In this document: in pieces, positions 21,671 to 33,715 of the stretch
How positions within the stretch are numbered: position 1 is the stretch's first letter
Layout: every line of letters starts with the position of its first letter
Source: Siphonodentalium dalli
Lineage: Eukaryota > Mollusca > Scaphopoda > Gadilida > Siphonodentaliidae
NCBI GenBank assembly: GCA_032622095.1
Contig: CP136062.1
Span: forward strand, 5,518,001 to 5,582,000
DNA: 64,000 bases
Reading direction: 5' to 3'
Position numbers and translations under genes: made by a program
Notes under the pieces: model-generated
Seen by the model: only the letters and a program-made list of their open reading frames with translations
What the model was told of the DNA's origin: nothing
Databases searched by the model: none

Positions 21671-22885
21671 ATGTCCCCAAATGCAATATTTGCACTCAAG
21701 TATAGACACTATTTCTTATGACGTTTGTCAAAATGACGTCATTGACGTCGCACGAAAACCGACACTTGCTTTGCTATTGTAGACGAAACTTCCATGGGCT
21801 CTACTGACCAACGCGTTGTTGGAAATAGGCGCTAAATAATTTGTCAGTTAAAGTTCAGTGTGAATATAATTAACAAATGTTGATTTTGTCGTGGAAGTGC
21901 ATGTGCTGGTGTCTAGAGTCGAGACTCGAACGCTCTAACATATTTGGGAATGGGTGCTAAAATATGGTATTTCAATTTGCCAGTTCGGTGTGAACATAAG
22001 TACATAATTCTCTCTTTTATATGAAAGTGTGCATTGAGTGTGGAATCGAAGGAGTACAGGTATATCCGGAAGATGGCGAATGGACATTGTCTGACCTCCC
22101 GCCAGTGGGTACCGTTCAGTAGATTCGCCGGAACTCAGTTAGGAAAACCATTCCCGGACCGGGACTAATAATACAGTGTAAACAACTTTGCCGACGCTAA
22201 TTAATGCTCTTTTAATCTTTCAGTTGAGTGCAAATCTGATAAGAATGTTCAAAAAATAAAAACGTGCACGAAGCGCGCGATGTTTCATATCATATCAAAG
22301 CGATATGGCCATTTTATTGTCGGGTGCCGACCAACATTGGGGTTCGCTGTGTCAGACATGAGATAGAAAAGGATTTCATTTATACACACAAAGGGGCCGC
22401 AGCCCCCCCCCCCGCAAAATAAAGGCCACCCACATAATGGAGCCTGTGTCAGTTAGTATATATTTTAATAAAGTAAAATATCTTGATTGTTGCGTTCCAT
22501 ATATGCATGAATATATGTGGGTTGGGGAGAGATCTGGGGGGGCGTAGAAAATACAGTTTTATTGAAATAAAGTGATCCTTATGCTGCATGCTGAATACAT
22601 ACTCCAAATGGGGTCCGTTTATGGTCAAACTGTGCCGCAAGCTCCCTTCGTCGCCGAATAATGGCTCCCGAATTGATTATGTTTCAGTTAGTATGTAGTA
22701 ATATTTAAAGTAATATGCTGATTTTGTTTCGCTCAATATGTGCATGCGCATATGTGGGCTGGGTGTACACATACAGTTTGTAGTGAAATAAATTGTTCCC
22801 TCGCGCTTTCAGCGACAAAAAAAGAAAAGAAAATATGTTCATGACCGCGGAGACTAGAAGGTAACAAAGACCATTTATATACCCG
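21671..22885 (+). repeat. Tandem duplication, copy 2 (uninterrupted)
   Basis: Collinear with copy 1, diverged by eye perhaps 10-15%, and lacking the foldback insertion and TA expansion. It ends near the CCGCGGAGACTAGAAGGTAAC phrase followed by unrelated CCGCCATTTTGTGACGGGC. It serves as the unfilled-site reference for the insertion in copy 1. Confidence 0.8.
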
Positions 22886-24424
22886 CCATTTTGTGACGGG
22901 CAACCCCCTAGTAACGTTATAATGACGAATGGCGATTTTTGTGTTTATTATTTCGCAAATTAAAATACATGCTAATGACAGAACTACTATTTCATATGAC
23001 TAATGTGATGAAATTAATGTAATGAATCGCCATAATACATACCACTGGATACGCCATATGTCCTATTTTCCCGTCTTTGTTCACGAACTGTTATAAATTT
23101 GAGACATGATAAAGTTTCCGTCATGCCGCAAACAATAAATTACCATTTAACAATGGAAACACACACTCTAGCAATACATCGCTATAAATAATACCACATG
23201 AGATGTTCGTTGCCCGCATATCGTATTAGTTGTTCACAAATTGCTGACATAAATCTTAACTGCCATGTTGGCCGCCATTGTGGCGCCATAGTGGATGTAA
23301 TTTAAAACTGTTTTGTTTCTTTATCGTAATGAGCACAAACGAATTCAAAAATGTATGCTCAATTCTGTTTTGGCCTGTACTACAATCCTCAGTGGCGCAT
23401 TTGTGTGGAAGTTTGTGACTGTACGGTGGTTCAGTTTTTGTCTATTGTCTATTATTTCATCAAGTGAGAATATGGATTAATGTTGAATCTAATGTTTGAA
23501 ATGAAATATTATATGTAGTCAGTAAAATGATATAATTATATACCACTGGGGACGTTTCTTCTTTGTATTTGTCGTATGTCCTTTTTAAAATTAAAATTGA
23601 CCCGCCTTATTGAACGTTATCTTGGATTATGATACTCTTCTAATAACAAATCTGGATGTCCAATTTTATTGTCAATTCGTATGTGTATTTTACATTAAAT
23701 TATTATGCGATCATTCGCGGTTTCAATTCCAGGCGATAACTTTAGTTCGAATTTTATGACATTTAATCGGCGGAATACATTTTGGCTATTATTTTACCAA
23801 TTGATAAGATGTATTAATGGTGAAACTAATGTTTGATATGAAATGCCGCGAGCCCACCACAGTTCAATTCACACCACTGATACCAGGTTCTCAGCTAATA
23901 TTTTCTGATGTTCAAACTTTAGTCATATGATTGACTGATCATAACCATGATAATTATGTTATATTCATGTACATCAAAGCCCATGTATATATAATCCTAT
24001 AGCAGACTATGCCAATATCAACTAGCCCTTATAAAAATAGATTCTTTGGTGTTTTGTATGAATTCCCTAGTATTTACATTTATGACTAGTAGTGGAATTA
24101 TCCATTTTCAACTTGCGACATGTGGTCGCTCATTGCAAATATATATTCCCACTGCTAGTCATTCATGAAATAACTAGGCTATTTACTCAAGAACCACATA
24201 TATCCTCTACATGTATCTATATTTGGTCTCAAAACAACACATTTCTCCATAAATATTGGTGGCATATCAAACTGAAATATACAAATAATTTGTAACTCAG
24301 GGTTGGTAGTTTGGTGGGGGGGGGGGGGCAGAAGTATTCAGAAATTTAATGCTGGGTTTGAATGGTTCACAAGATGGGCAATGTCACATACTACAGTAGT
24401 AATCCGGCTCTTTCTGACTATATA
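22886..24424. other. No supported gene; weak 337-bp-spaced repeat and ATGGCGGC site
   Basis: A phrase of the form GATTAATGTTGAATCTAATG is echoed near 23472 and 23809. On the minus strand, in-frame ATGs at 23278 and 23266 open MAANMAVKIYVSNL before a TGA. This hints at an N-terminus, but no convincing donor follows, so it is not called. A poly-G run lies near 24317. The rest is AT-rich with no repeats noticed. Confidence 0.35.
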
Positions 24425-24431
24425 TATACGA

Positions 24432-24529
24432 ATATCTCAATCCACGTTCTGACATGGTATTTTAGTGTGATGATACATATATATCTCAATCCACGTTCTG
24501 ACATGGTATTTTAGTGTGATGATACAGAC
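24432..24529. repeat. Near-perfect 49-bp tandem duplication
   Basis: ATATCTCAATCCACGTTCTG begins at 24432 and again at 24481. The two copies are identical over about 46 bp, which marks a recent duplication. It lies next to a TATATATA run. Confidence 0.9.
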
Positions 24530-24589
24530 ATCTCTCCGAGTGGTGTAGCACAGGTAGTACGTAACATCCTATAATTATTAGCTAAACTT

Positions 24590-25985
24590 TACTTTGTGAA
24601 GTTTGAGCTATTGCCATGGCTTGGAATATGTCGTCCAGGTGTGCGTGTGTGCGTGTGTGTGTGGTGTGTGATTCGTCAACAATAGTTCCTTTAGCACGGG
24701 CTACTACAGGTCGTACCTTTGGTATGATCAGTATAAAATTTGTCAAAGCTGTTGACATTCACATGTAGATGGGAACAATTCATTTTGGGGTAATTCGCAA
24801 AAAGACATGGCTGCTGGCGGCCATCTTGTATTTCAAAATTCAATCCATTAGCACGGGCTACAGGTTGTACTGTTTGTCAGATCATCATGAAATTTGTCAA
24901 GAATGTTAATATTGACATGTAGATGGACGAGTAATTTTGGGTTCGTTCGGCCAAAAAACATGACCGGCAGCAGTCATCTTGGATTTTACTCTTTGTATGA
25001 CTAAATCATTTGGCACGCACTACAGGTCCTACCTTTGTACTGTTTGTCTGATCATTATGAAATTTGTTGTGGATGTTGACAATGACATGTAGATGGGAAT
25101 CAGTCATGTTTATGTCATCCGGCCAAAACATGGCGGCCAGCTGCCATCTTGGATTTGACTCTTTGCATGACTAAATCCATGGGCGACATGTCGTACCTTT
25201 GGTCGGATCAATAGGAAATTTGTCACGGCTGTTGACATTGTCATGTAGATGGGAACGAGTCATTTTGGGGTCATTCGGCCGCAAAACATGGCCACCGGTA
25301 GCCATCTTTGATTTTACTCTTTGCATGACTAAATTGTTTGGCATGGGCTACACGTCGTACCTTTAGTCGGATCATTATGAAATTTGTCACAGATGTTGAC
25401 AATGGGATGTAGATGGGGTCGATTCATTTTGGGTTCATTTGGCCAATAAACATGGTCGCCAGCAGGCATCTTGGATTTTACTCTTCGCACGACTAAGTTG
25501 TTTGGCATGGTAGTCGGATCATCATGAAATTTGTCAAAGATGTTGACAATGAAATGTAGATGGGAACGAGCCAACAGCGGCCATCTTTTATTTCAAAATT
25601 CAATTCATTAGTTTAAACATATTTTATTTGTTCATAATGAATATGACAAAAGGGATTGGAGGACAAGTGCTATAATTCAATCATTAGCATGGGCTTCAGG
25701 CCGGAGTGTTCGTCTGATCATCATGAAATTTGTCTTGGAAGTTAATATTGACATATAGATGGGAAAGAATCGCTGGACACCATCTTGGAATTTACTCTTT
25801 GTGTGACTAACTCTTTTGACAAAGGTTACAGGTCCTATCTGTTGTCGGATCATCATGAAATTATTCATGGATCTTAACATTGACATGTAATTGGCAACGA
25901 GTCATTATGGGGTCATTCGGCAAAAAAAACATGGCTGCCAGTGGCCATCTTAGATTTTACTCTTTGCATAACTAGACCTTTCAAC
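24590..25985 (-). repeat. Eight-copy module array, about 150-200 bp each
   Basis: The phrase GATCATCATGAAATTTGTCA...GTTGACATTGACATGTAGATGGG recurs near 24727, 24882, 25051, 25205, 25370, 25518, 25716 and 25848. Between copies lies an ACATGGC(T/G)GCCAGTGGCCATC-like phrase, then TTGGATTTTACTCTTTGC and a TTTGGCACGGGCTACAGGT phrase. In reverse orientation this matches the array at 1120-1850. Copies differ by roughly 15-25% by eye. Minus-strand frames at 25329-25574 and 25677-25886 are read-throughs of modules, not genes. Confidence 0.85.
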
Positions 25986-26181
25986 TTCCCACATCCCTAA
26001 TCACTCCGTTGACTGTAGCACATAAATAATATTGTTCCCTTTCCTATTTGAGCTACACTTTCATTGTATATTGAACTTGATGATCACATTGGTGTTTGCT
26101 CCATTACGTGTCACGAGGGATCATATTATCTCCAATAGGAACGATCAGATGAGTAGTTAATAAGACACTTCAGGATTTTTT

Positions 26182-26350
26182 GGGAAGATTATGGGGTATC
26201 ACGTGACATACGCCCTTGTGTCGTGTTTACCTATTTCCGGAAATGATAGCGGTACTGCGCCGTAGTGCGTGATATAGGTTACTGTGTCGTACCACGTAGT
26301 ATTGCAGGAGGTCGACGCGCAAATGGGAAGATTATGGGGTATCACGTGAC
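26182..26350. other. 26-bp exact direct repeat flanking a 117-bp block
   Basis: The 26 bp beginning GGGAAGATTATGGGG and ending TCACGTGAC occur exactly at 26182-26207 and 26325-26350. The 117 bp between contain a block (26226-26320) that reappears at about 31231-31326 with roughly 90% identity. The flanking duplication is unusually long for a normal transposon target site. It could mark an insertion with microhomology repair, or a tandem duplication with one copy altered. Confidence 0.75.
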
Positions 26351-28074
26351 TTAATTACTGATTTTTTACGGTTTTTCCGTTAATTATATATTTACGGAAG
26401 ACCATAAAAATTACTGCAGATTCTGTTGGTCCCAAAATTGCCGATACTTTCTGCCATAACATTTTACGGATATTTATAACAGTAATAATATATTATAATA
26501 TTTCATTATCACAGTATTTCAGTTACATGACATTTACAGAAGCTGATAACCTGGTGTGAATCGAACTGTGATGGGGTCTCAATCCTATCTACCCCTCCAC
26601 ATTAGAACAAATGCCAATACATTACAAGTAGCTTGAGAATGGTTGTGAACTATCTTACCACATAAAATTCAACCAGGTCCACGGGTGCTCAATGTCTGCA
26701 ATTACATCTACAATTATAGATCACAAATCAATTTCCATTGCCTAATTGTTATGAAATCGTCCTTTGTCGTACAACATAATTATGGAACAAAGTTACATGC
26801 CTTGAATAATTAGCCTAATTAATGTGGGTACCAACCTGTGCCTTCACCATGCCAACAGATAACAAAGTCAAACTCTGATAATTAACACCCGAACATCAGG
26901 TGATATGCTAGTACAGACAGAGCCCTCAACTACCGGTACATGTATATGCCCCCATCGGACCATCCCCCGTAGGCATAATATGATAATAACATGGGAGGAA
27001 CAGATGAAACACTGACTATACCTACATCTAATTATAATAACATGGGAAGGACAAAGGAAACACGGACTGCCTTCATCTAATTACTAGTATAAATAACATG
27101 AGAATATTAAAAGAGGAAACACATGCTACATGTACCATCATGATGGTCGGTGGTTTACATGCGAGAAGACGGTGCATAAATGACATATATTAATCGAGAG
27201 GCCGATCACGATCGGCAGATGTTAACCCATCCCTTGGCGATACAAATTTACTATGATCGGAATCATAAATGAGAGTTTTGGTGTTGAATTATAGAGTATA
27301 ATGTATGTACTATTATAGACAAATCTACATGACACAAATTATTGGAATTTATGGGTCACTGGCATTTTTATAAGAGAATGCATTGGTACGTGATCTGTAA
27401 TGCTAAACCACCACAGCCTTGGGTTAAATGTGAAAGGTGTGACCTGGACATGGAATACTTGGGTTAAGAGAGTCCAATTTAAGTTTACAATAATAATGTG
27501 TCAAATTCTACCAACAATATAGTATACAGATAAGCCACCTCACTGCTGACCCATTAAGATCAATCATACAGCAGAGCTGTGAACAAATCACAGGAATTGT
27601 TTATGTTGAACACTGACCTCTCTATTAAACCAGTAGCAATTATAATGACATCAGACCATCTGGAGATATAACTCTGCACCACAGATGTCCAAGTCTACTG
27701 CTAATATCATGTGATGTTGATTGTTAAATCTTATTTGAAATTAGATACCATAGCCTTCTTCATCAAATTATTTGCACCTTGGCATAGGAGACATCAGAAA
27801 ATAATATAGCCTTATCAATAGCTAAGTAGTCCAAAGGCATGGCATGGAATTGGTGAATTGGATTTAATGTTGCTCCAAACAGATCTACCAGTACTTAACA
27901 CAAGATTTTGGACCGATTTAAACAAATCTGGTGGTGATTCGGGGTACCCTTGGCAGAGTTATAATGGTGTTAGTTTTTCAAATGTTTTTAATTATTTAAA
28001 AAAATTAAAGGGACACACTGGGAACCTTTTTATCAACTTGTATCATAATCATCAAAATCTAAATGAAAACAAGT
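26351..28074. other. No supported gene; minor repeats only
   Basis: A TTTACGGATATTTATAACAG phrase near 26464 recurs at 31196. Three diverged ATAATAACATGGGAGGA-type copies about 57 bp apart lie at 26977-27150. A 92-codon plus-strand frame at 27858-28136 runs into the repeat that follows and is not treated as coding. Confidence 0.4.
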
Positions 28075-28520
28075 GGTCAATCCGGACATCGACAATATGT
28101 GTACCATATTCACACTCGATCTGTATTTTGAGTTGAGAAACTCACATACAAAATTTGGTTCCTATCAGTTGAAAAATTGTTGATTTATCGAAATATGCAT
28201 TAATTCTATGTCAAAGGATATTAAAAAATATCGGATCAAACCCATATTCGAACTCGATATGTATTTTGGGCGGAGCAACTCGCATACCAAATTCGGTTAC
28301 GATCAGATATTTTTTTTTTAGTTATGGCAGCATGCATGAATTCTAAGTTGAAAAGGGGCCATAACTCCCTAACAAAAACTTGGATCAAACCCATATTCGA
28401 ACTCGATCTGTATTTGGTGCTGAGAAATTCATATACAAAATTTGGTTCCGATAAGATAGAAATTATTTCAGTTATCGCACCATGCGTAAAGTGTCTACAT
28501 GCAGACAGACGGACAGACAG
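28075..28520 (+). repeat. Three-module repeat with GACGGACAGACAGAC tail
   Basis: The phrase CATATTCGAACTCGATCTGT...CATACAAAATTTGGTTCCGAT recurs near 28107, 28250 and 28396, about 145-150 bp apart. AAAAGGGGCCATAACTCCCT sits before the third copy. The array ends in CAGACAGACGGACAGACAGAC at 28500-28521. This combination is one I associate with mollusc interspersed repeats. The 108-codon frame at 28324-28650 reads through it. Confidence 0.75.
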
Positions 28521-28964
28521 ACTAACGACGAGTGGTAAATCCGGACAACGACACTATGTTTACCATACTATGGTATGTGTAAACATAAAAACATTACTGA
28601 ATTGTACACGACTAAGTGTAGCACACATGGTTTCCTCTACCAGCAATTAATCTGGCTTTGCTGTTATATCAGTTAATTATAGGAAGCGATGTAAAATCCA
28701 AAATATAAAATAAATAAATGATAGGCAGTAGCAACATTGAGTATTTTCTAATACACATTTATGTATTTGCGGTGTTGTGTCGCTTTCCACAACTGCTAGT
28801 TAGGCGATATAACAATGAGGCCAGATCATTTGTTGGTGGTGGAAACCATGTGGTCTAGATATGGTTAGTCACCTACAATAGATAGTCATTATGCACCGTC
28901 TGCACATATCATATGCAAACCACTGGTAATCAGAAAATTTTCTTCAGGCAGAAGTTGGAGGATA

Positions 28965-29060
28965 CTAGTAGGTCACCACATAGGATTCGAATCCGTCTGT
29001 CACGAGCTGAGGTCCTACAGTTTGGTGATCGGTGCCGTGCTAATTGGACCACTGACCACC
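28965..29060 (-). mobile_element. tRNA-like SINE head
   Basis: On the minus strand, an A-box-like TGGTCAGTGGTCC (29058-29046) is followed 52 bp later by a B-box GGATTCGAATCC (28994-28983), with a loop region between. There is no paired acceptor stem, so it is not a functional tRNA gene. The 3' body of the element is not clearly delimited. Confidence 0.5.
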
Positions 29061-29329
29061 CCTCCCCCGATAATACACAACATACAATGTACATATAGTG
29101 ATATACACTGATATAGCTACTATTTAAACATGAAAATACTTGACATGTATATGTACTAGTACCGGTAACTCCTTATATGTAGTTATGCAGCCATTCTTAT
29201 TGACCCAGAAACTCAAACCTAACAAAGCGCTTCCATTGGTTTAATATTGTTACTATGGACAAAAAGGCAGTTCACCACACCAACACCCCCCCCCCCAAAT
29301 TTGGGTTCAAGTTTTGAAAACCCGCCTGT

Positions 29330-29640
29330 CGCTTTCCAAAGGTGTATGCTGATAAATCGCAAAAAACTTTCGATAAATTGCAAACATCTTTACGATAGAT
29401 CGCAAAATACTTCGCAAAATAAATCGTAAACATCAAAAACATATTCACGATAAATCGCAAACATACTTGCAATCTTATATAATAGATTAAACAAAATTGC
29501 AAACATCTTTGCGATAACTTTTTTAAATACTTTGCGATAATCACAAACAAATTAACATAACCTATACCTTTGCGATCGCAACGGTATGTCACTATGTGTC
29601 GCAAGTATTTTTTTGTGATTCATCGCAGTCAAAGATATCA
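29330..29640. repeat. Second GATAAATCGC field
   Basis: About a dozen GCGATAA or AAATCGCAA words with spacers such as CAAACATCTTT fill 300 bp, matching the vocabulary of the 17.9-19.1 kb field but without its full unit structure. A poly-C run (29287-29296) sits just before it. The minus-strand 110-codon frame at 29272-29604 only reads the repeat. Confidence 0.75.
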
Positions 29641-30010
29641 CAAAGAATGAAAGTTGGTTGTTGAAGTTTTTTGTATCAATCAAGATTTATCAACTTTCCA
29701 ATTTTAAATTAGAATAAGATTTGGATAAAATTTGTCACTAAACCTAATTTTTGGACAGAAACGGTGGCAACTGAGTATGGGTGGGTCGTCTTCGGGCGGG
29801 TATTCCAGTGCTGCTGTTAGTCTGACTTAACATGTTTACTTGAGTTTAAAATTGGGAAAGTCGAAAATCTTGATTAAAACTAAAAACGGCGGTGATTGAA
29901 CACAGAACAGCTGTTGAACAATATATCAATACATTAGCTGATCGATCACTCGAAAAACTTGGAGCAAATTAGTTGTATGCCAAATTGCGATCATATATAA
30001 GTAAACTTAC

Positions 30011-30058
30011 CAGAATACAACCCTTATTAGAAGCGGCTAGACGAGGAATAATATTCAT
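30011..30058 (-). CDS. Candidate short first coding exon, unknown protein
   Basis: On the minus strand an ATG at 30058 opens 16 codons (MNIIPRLAASNKGCIL) and reaches a strong donor, CTG|GTAAGT, at 30011/30010 in phase 0. The peptide has basic residues and no acidic ones, as in mitochondrial presequences, but it is too short to judge. Upstream sequence includes a GTCACGTGAT E-box-like site near 30101-30110. The next exon is not identified. The donor quality is the main support. Confidence 0.25.
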
Positions 30059-30170
30059 CAAAAATGTCAGCTCTCACAACAATAACGCATGCTGCTAATC
30101 ACGTGACCACCGTAATGGAACATAATCCATCCAGCGCAAAAAAAAAACATCTGTCGTAAATTATGTGCGC

Positions 30171-31090
30171 CTTTCGAATGATGTATAATATGTATTTTTA
30201 CATAGCGTAAAACGCGAGAAATGTGAGCTTATATCTCTGTTCTTGATTCCTGTTAGTCGGATTTTTTCCAGTTTTTAGCTAATTTCTTATTCAACGCTCG
30301 CCGTTCATGGCCAATTGTACGCTTTGTTCGCAACATTGGTGTCTAATTGCTGCAATATTAATGAAGGGAAGATGCTATCCTTTCGAATGATGTATAATAT
30401 GTATTTTTACATAGCGTAAAACGCGAGAAATGTGAGCTTATATCTCTGTTCCTGATTCCTGTTAGTCGGATTTTTTCCAGTTTTTAGCTAATTTCTTATT
30501 CAACACTCGCCGTTCCTGGCCAAATGCACGCTTTGTTCGCAATATTAGTGTCTAAATGGTGCAATATTAATGAAGGGGATATGCTAACCTTTCGAATGAT
30601 GTATAATATGTATCGTTACATAGCGTAAAACGCGAGAAATGTGAGCTTATATCTCTGTTCTTGATTCCTGTTAGTCGGATTTTTTCCAGTTTTTAGCTAA
30701 TTTCTTATTCAACGCTCGCCGTTCCTGGCCAATTGTACGCTTTGTTCACAATATTAGTGTCTAAATGTTGCAATAGTAATGAAGGGGATAGGCTAACCTT
30801 TCGAATGATGTATAATATGTATCGTTACATTGCGCAAAACGCGAGAAATGTGAGCTTATATCTCGGTTCCTGATTCCCGGTACTCGGATTTTTTCGTTTT
30901 TAGCTAATTTCTTATTCAACGCTCGCCGTTCCTGGCCAAGTGTACACTTTGTTCGCAATATTAGTGTCTAAATGTTGCACTATTAATGAAGGGGCTATGC
31001 TAACATTTCGAATGATGTATAATATGTATCGTTACATAGAGCAAAACGCGAGAAATGTGAGCTTATATCTCTGTTCCTCGTTCCTGTTAC
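30171..31090. repeat. 209-bp tandem repeat, about 4.4 copies
   Basis: Units start at CTTTCGAATGATGTATAATA at 30171, 30380, 30589 and 30798, and a slightly shorter step leads to about 31005. Shared landmarks are ACGCGAGAAATGTGAGCTTA, TTAGTCGGATTTTTTCC and CTCGCCGTTCCTGGCC. The last copy breaks off after ATCTCTGTTCCT into a short GTTCCTGTTACTCG iteration (31075-31160). The copies are closely similar, so the array is fairly young. No frame is conserved as protein. Confidence 0.92.
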
Positions 31091-31195
31091 TCGAAATAGT
31101 CATTTTGTTACTCGGAACTCGTTCCTGTTCCTCGCTCCGTTCCTGTTACTCGAAATAGTCAATCCCCATTTTACACCAGAAGCTGCTGTATACTT

Positions 31196-31345
31196 TACGG
31201 ATATTTTTAACAGTGTACGCCATACTGCCGCGTTTACCTATTTCCGGAAATGATAGCGGTACTGCGCCGTAGTGCGTGATATAGGTTACTGGGTCGTACC
31301 CCGTAGTATCGTGGGAGGTCGACGCGCGGGGTCGTGCCCCGCCCC
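31196..31345. repeat. Dispersed block shared with 26.2 kb
   Basis: TTTACGGATATTTTTAACAG at 31196 matches 26464, and the block TTTACCTATTTCCGGAAATG...GGTCGACGCGC (31234-31328) matches 26229-26320 at about 90%. The order of the two blocks is swapped between loci. A GC-rich CGCGGGGTCGTGCCCCGCCC follows, able to form a short hairpin. The element type is unknown. Confidence 0.7.
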
Positions 31346-31529
31346 TTTCCCCTCAATGGGGAGGGGTTTTTTTTAGTTTTAAAAATGACCAGAGTCGGGG
31401 GCTTTTTTTTTTAAGGAAAACGCTTTTTATTTTTTTTAAGGAATATATCGTCTCTCATTTACCAAAATTTAATAATCTTTGTCCTTAGTATACACCGGCG
31501 ATGACCCCTCGTTTCGTACCGTCAAACCC

Positions 31530-31810
31530 CGAAGTGGTAAATGGAGTCCCCGCGCCCGTATTGAAGCTTCAAATTCGAATTCAAATTTATTATACCCCGT
31601 AGTGTATACAACTTTCTGCTTATCCCAAACACACCACCACGTGACAACTTATAACTACACCTATAGGTTAGGTATCTCTCGCGACTGTCGGACTCAAATT
31701 TCCAAATTCAAGCAAACCCGGTACCGACAATGAAGTTTCAAATTCGGATTAAAATTTATTATACCCCGTAGTGTGTCCAACGTGTTGCTTATCGTAAACA
31801 CGACATCATG
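31530..31810. repeat. Diverged 165-bp tandem duplication
   Basis: ATTGAAGCTTCAAATTCGAATT and its partner ATGAAGTTTCAAATTCGGATT, each followed by TTATTATACCCCGTAGTGT, lie about 165 bp apart (31560 and 31725). Both continue into a TGCTTAT...AAACAC...GTGACA string. The plus-strand 84-codon frame at 31479-31733 covers the first copy and is not taken as coding. Confidence 0.7.
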
Positions 31811-31861
31811 TGACACATTGTAACTCCGCGGATATATTTATGTATCTAATCTATAATCACA

Positions 31862-33715
31862 CCTGGCATACTATCGAATTAATATCGCATCACTGTGGAA
31901 TGCGGACGTGCCGGAGGTCAATGAGTTTAGATAAGTGGCCGACCAGAAAACGCTACCTACTAATTATATATACAGTGACGGTGAGCGCGATCGCCGACGT
32001 TGAATATACGCGATAGTAGTGAACTTAGCCGGGTGATGAATACAATGCAAACGAAATGTGAAAAATACTGTAATTTCCGCCAGAAATATCATTCAATTTG
32101 TCCGAATTTTACCGAAAATATATAAAAGTTGACCTGATATGTCAGAATTTTGAGCTTTCGTAACGTTTTTGGTGGGCTGACGCTGTAAAACGACTACTTA
32201 TACAATTTCCAAAACACGAATATGAGATCATACCCGTTATATTCGAATAATTGATAAAAAGTGCAAATGGTGGATCGTAATAAAGAGCAGTTACTGGCAT
32301 ACTATCGAATTAATATCGCAGCACTGTGGAAATGCACACGTGTCGGAGTTAGATGAGTTTAGATAAGTGACTGACCGATAAAGCTACGTACTAATTATAT
32401 ATATGGACGGTGGGCGCGGTCATTAGTTGACGATGAATATACACGATCGATAGTGAGGTCATGTAGCCGGGCGATGAATATAATGCAGCAGAAATGTGAA
32501 AAATACTGTAATTTCCATCAGAAATACCATTCAATTTGTCCGAATTTTATCGAAAATATATAAAATATGCCCTAATTTGTCAGAATATTGAGCTTTCGTA
32601 ACGTTTTTGGTTGGCTGAAATAGTAAAATGACAACTTATACATGTTCCAAAACACGAATATTAGATCATAACCGTTACATTCAAATAATTCACAAAGAGT
32701 GGATCATAATAAAGAGCAGTTACGGTCGCATTGTCTATTTCTGGAGAGTAATAAAGAGCGTTCTCACTATATACATGTAATGCTTATATTGTACTATTAA
32801 TATTAAATTTGAATGCTTGAACATTGAACTCAGAATATACGTTAGTCCCGGAACCACTGACGGTGCGTGTAAATGCCCTATGGTTTAAGGTACAATCGGG
32901 ACAGTCGTAATGTGGGTATGGCCTTCGGCTCAACGACCTACGCGTTACACGATAGAGTTACGGCTGTTTTGTCTATTTCTGGAGAATAACAAAGAGCGTT
33001 CTTATTATATACGTTCATACCTAGTGTATGTCGTTGAGCCGATGGTCACACCACGTTAAGACCGTCCTGATTACACATTAAATCACACGACTTCACACAC
33101 ACCATCGGGAGACTCGAAGACTAGCGGACATTCTGTTTCAATGGCCAAGCAATTCAAATTTACTATTACAATACACAATAGGTATAACATAAGAACGCTC
33201 TTTATTATCCAGAAATTGACAAAACAACCGTAACTGTATCGTGTAACACGTAGGTCGTTGAGCCGAAGGTCATATCCCATTACGACTGCTCTAATTACAC
33301 ATTAAATCATACACCATTCAGACACACCATGCATCGGCGCTCGATGACTAACTGGTATTATAATTTCAATTGTTCAAGTGATTCGATTTTAACATAACAA
33401 TACATAATTGACAATGATTTCGTATATATTGAGAAAGCTCTTTATTATTCGCCACATAACTGCTCTTTATTACGATCCACCATCTGCACTTTTTGTCAAT
33501 TATTCGAATATAACGGATATGATCTCATATTCGTATTTTTGGAAAGTGTATAAATAGTCGGTTTACAGTGTAAGCCCACTGAAAACGTTACGGAAGCTCA
33601 AAATTCAGACAATTTCGAGCAAATTTGCTATATAATATATATTCCTTAAAATTTGAACAAATTGAATAGTATTTCAGGCGGAAATTAGGTAATTTTCATA
33701 TTTCATTTGAATTAT
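31862..33715. mobile_element. Large imperfect palindrome with AATAAAGAGC motifs
   Basis: Two direct copies of about 430 bp (31862-32292 and 32293-32720) are followed by a sequence whose second half is the reverse complement of the first. 32490-32720 pairs with 33466-33712, and 32890-33010 with 33183-33300, giving a palindrome centred near 33100. The motif AATAAAGAGC(A/G)(G/T)T marks segment edges: 32281, 32711, 32748 and 32990 on plus; 33193, 33432 and 33470 inverted. Arms differ by perhaps 20%. There is no ORF of note. This is most consistent with a non-autonomous foldback element or a cluster of them. Confidence 0.7.

Noticed and set aside
23230-23289. A minus-strand start MAANMAVKIYVSNL, faintly like the N-terminus of SH3BGRL-type thioredoxin-fold proteins.
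   Set aside because: The similarity covers only a few residues, a stop follows at once, and no good donor is present. ATGGCGGC also occurs in local repeats.
26560-26625. A possible third tRNA-like SINE head (B-box-like AGTTCGATTCACA on the minus strand).
   Set aside because: The A-box match is poor and too close to the B box, and no body or tail could be recognised.
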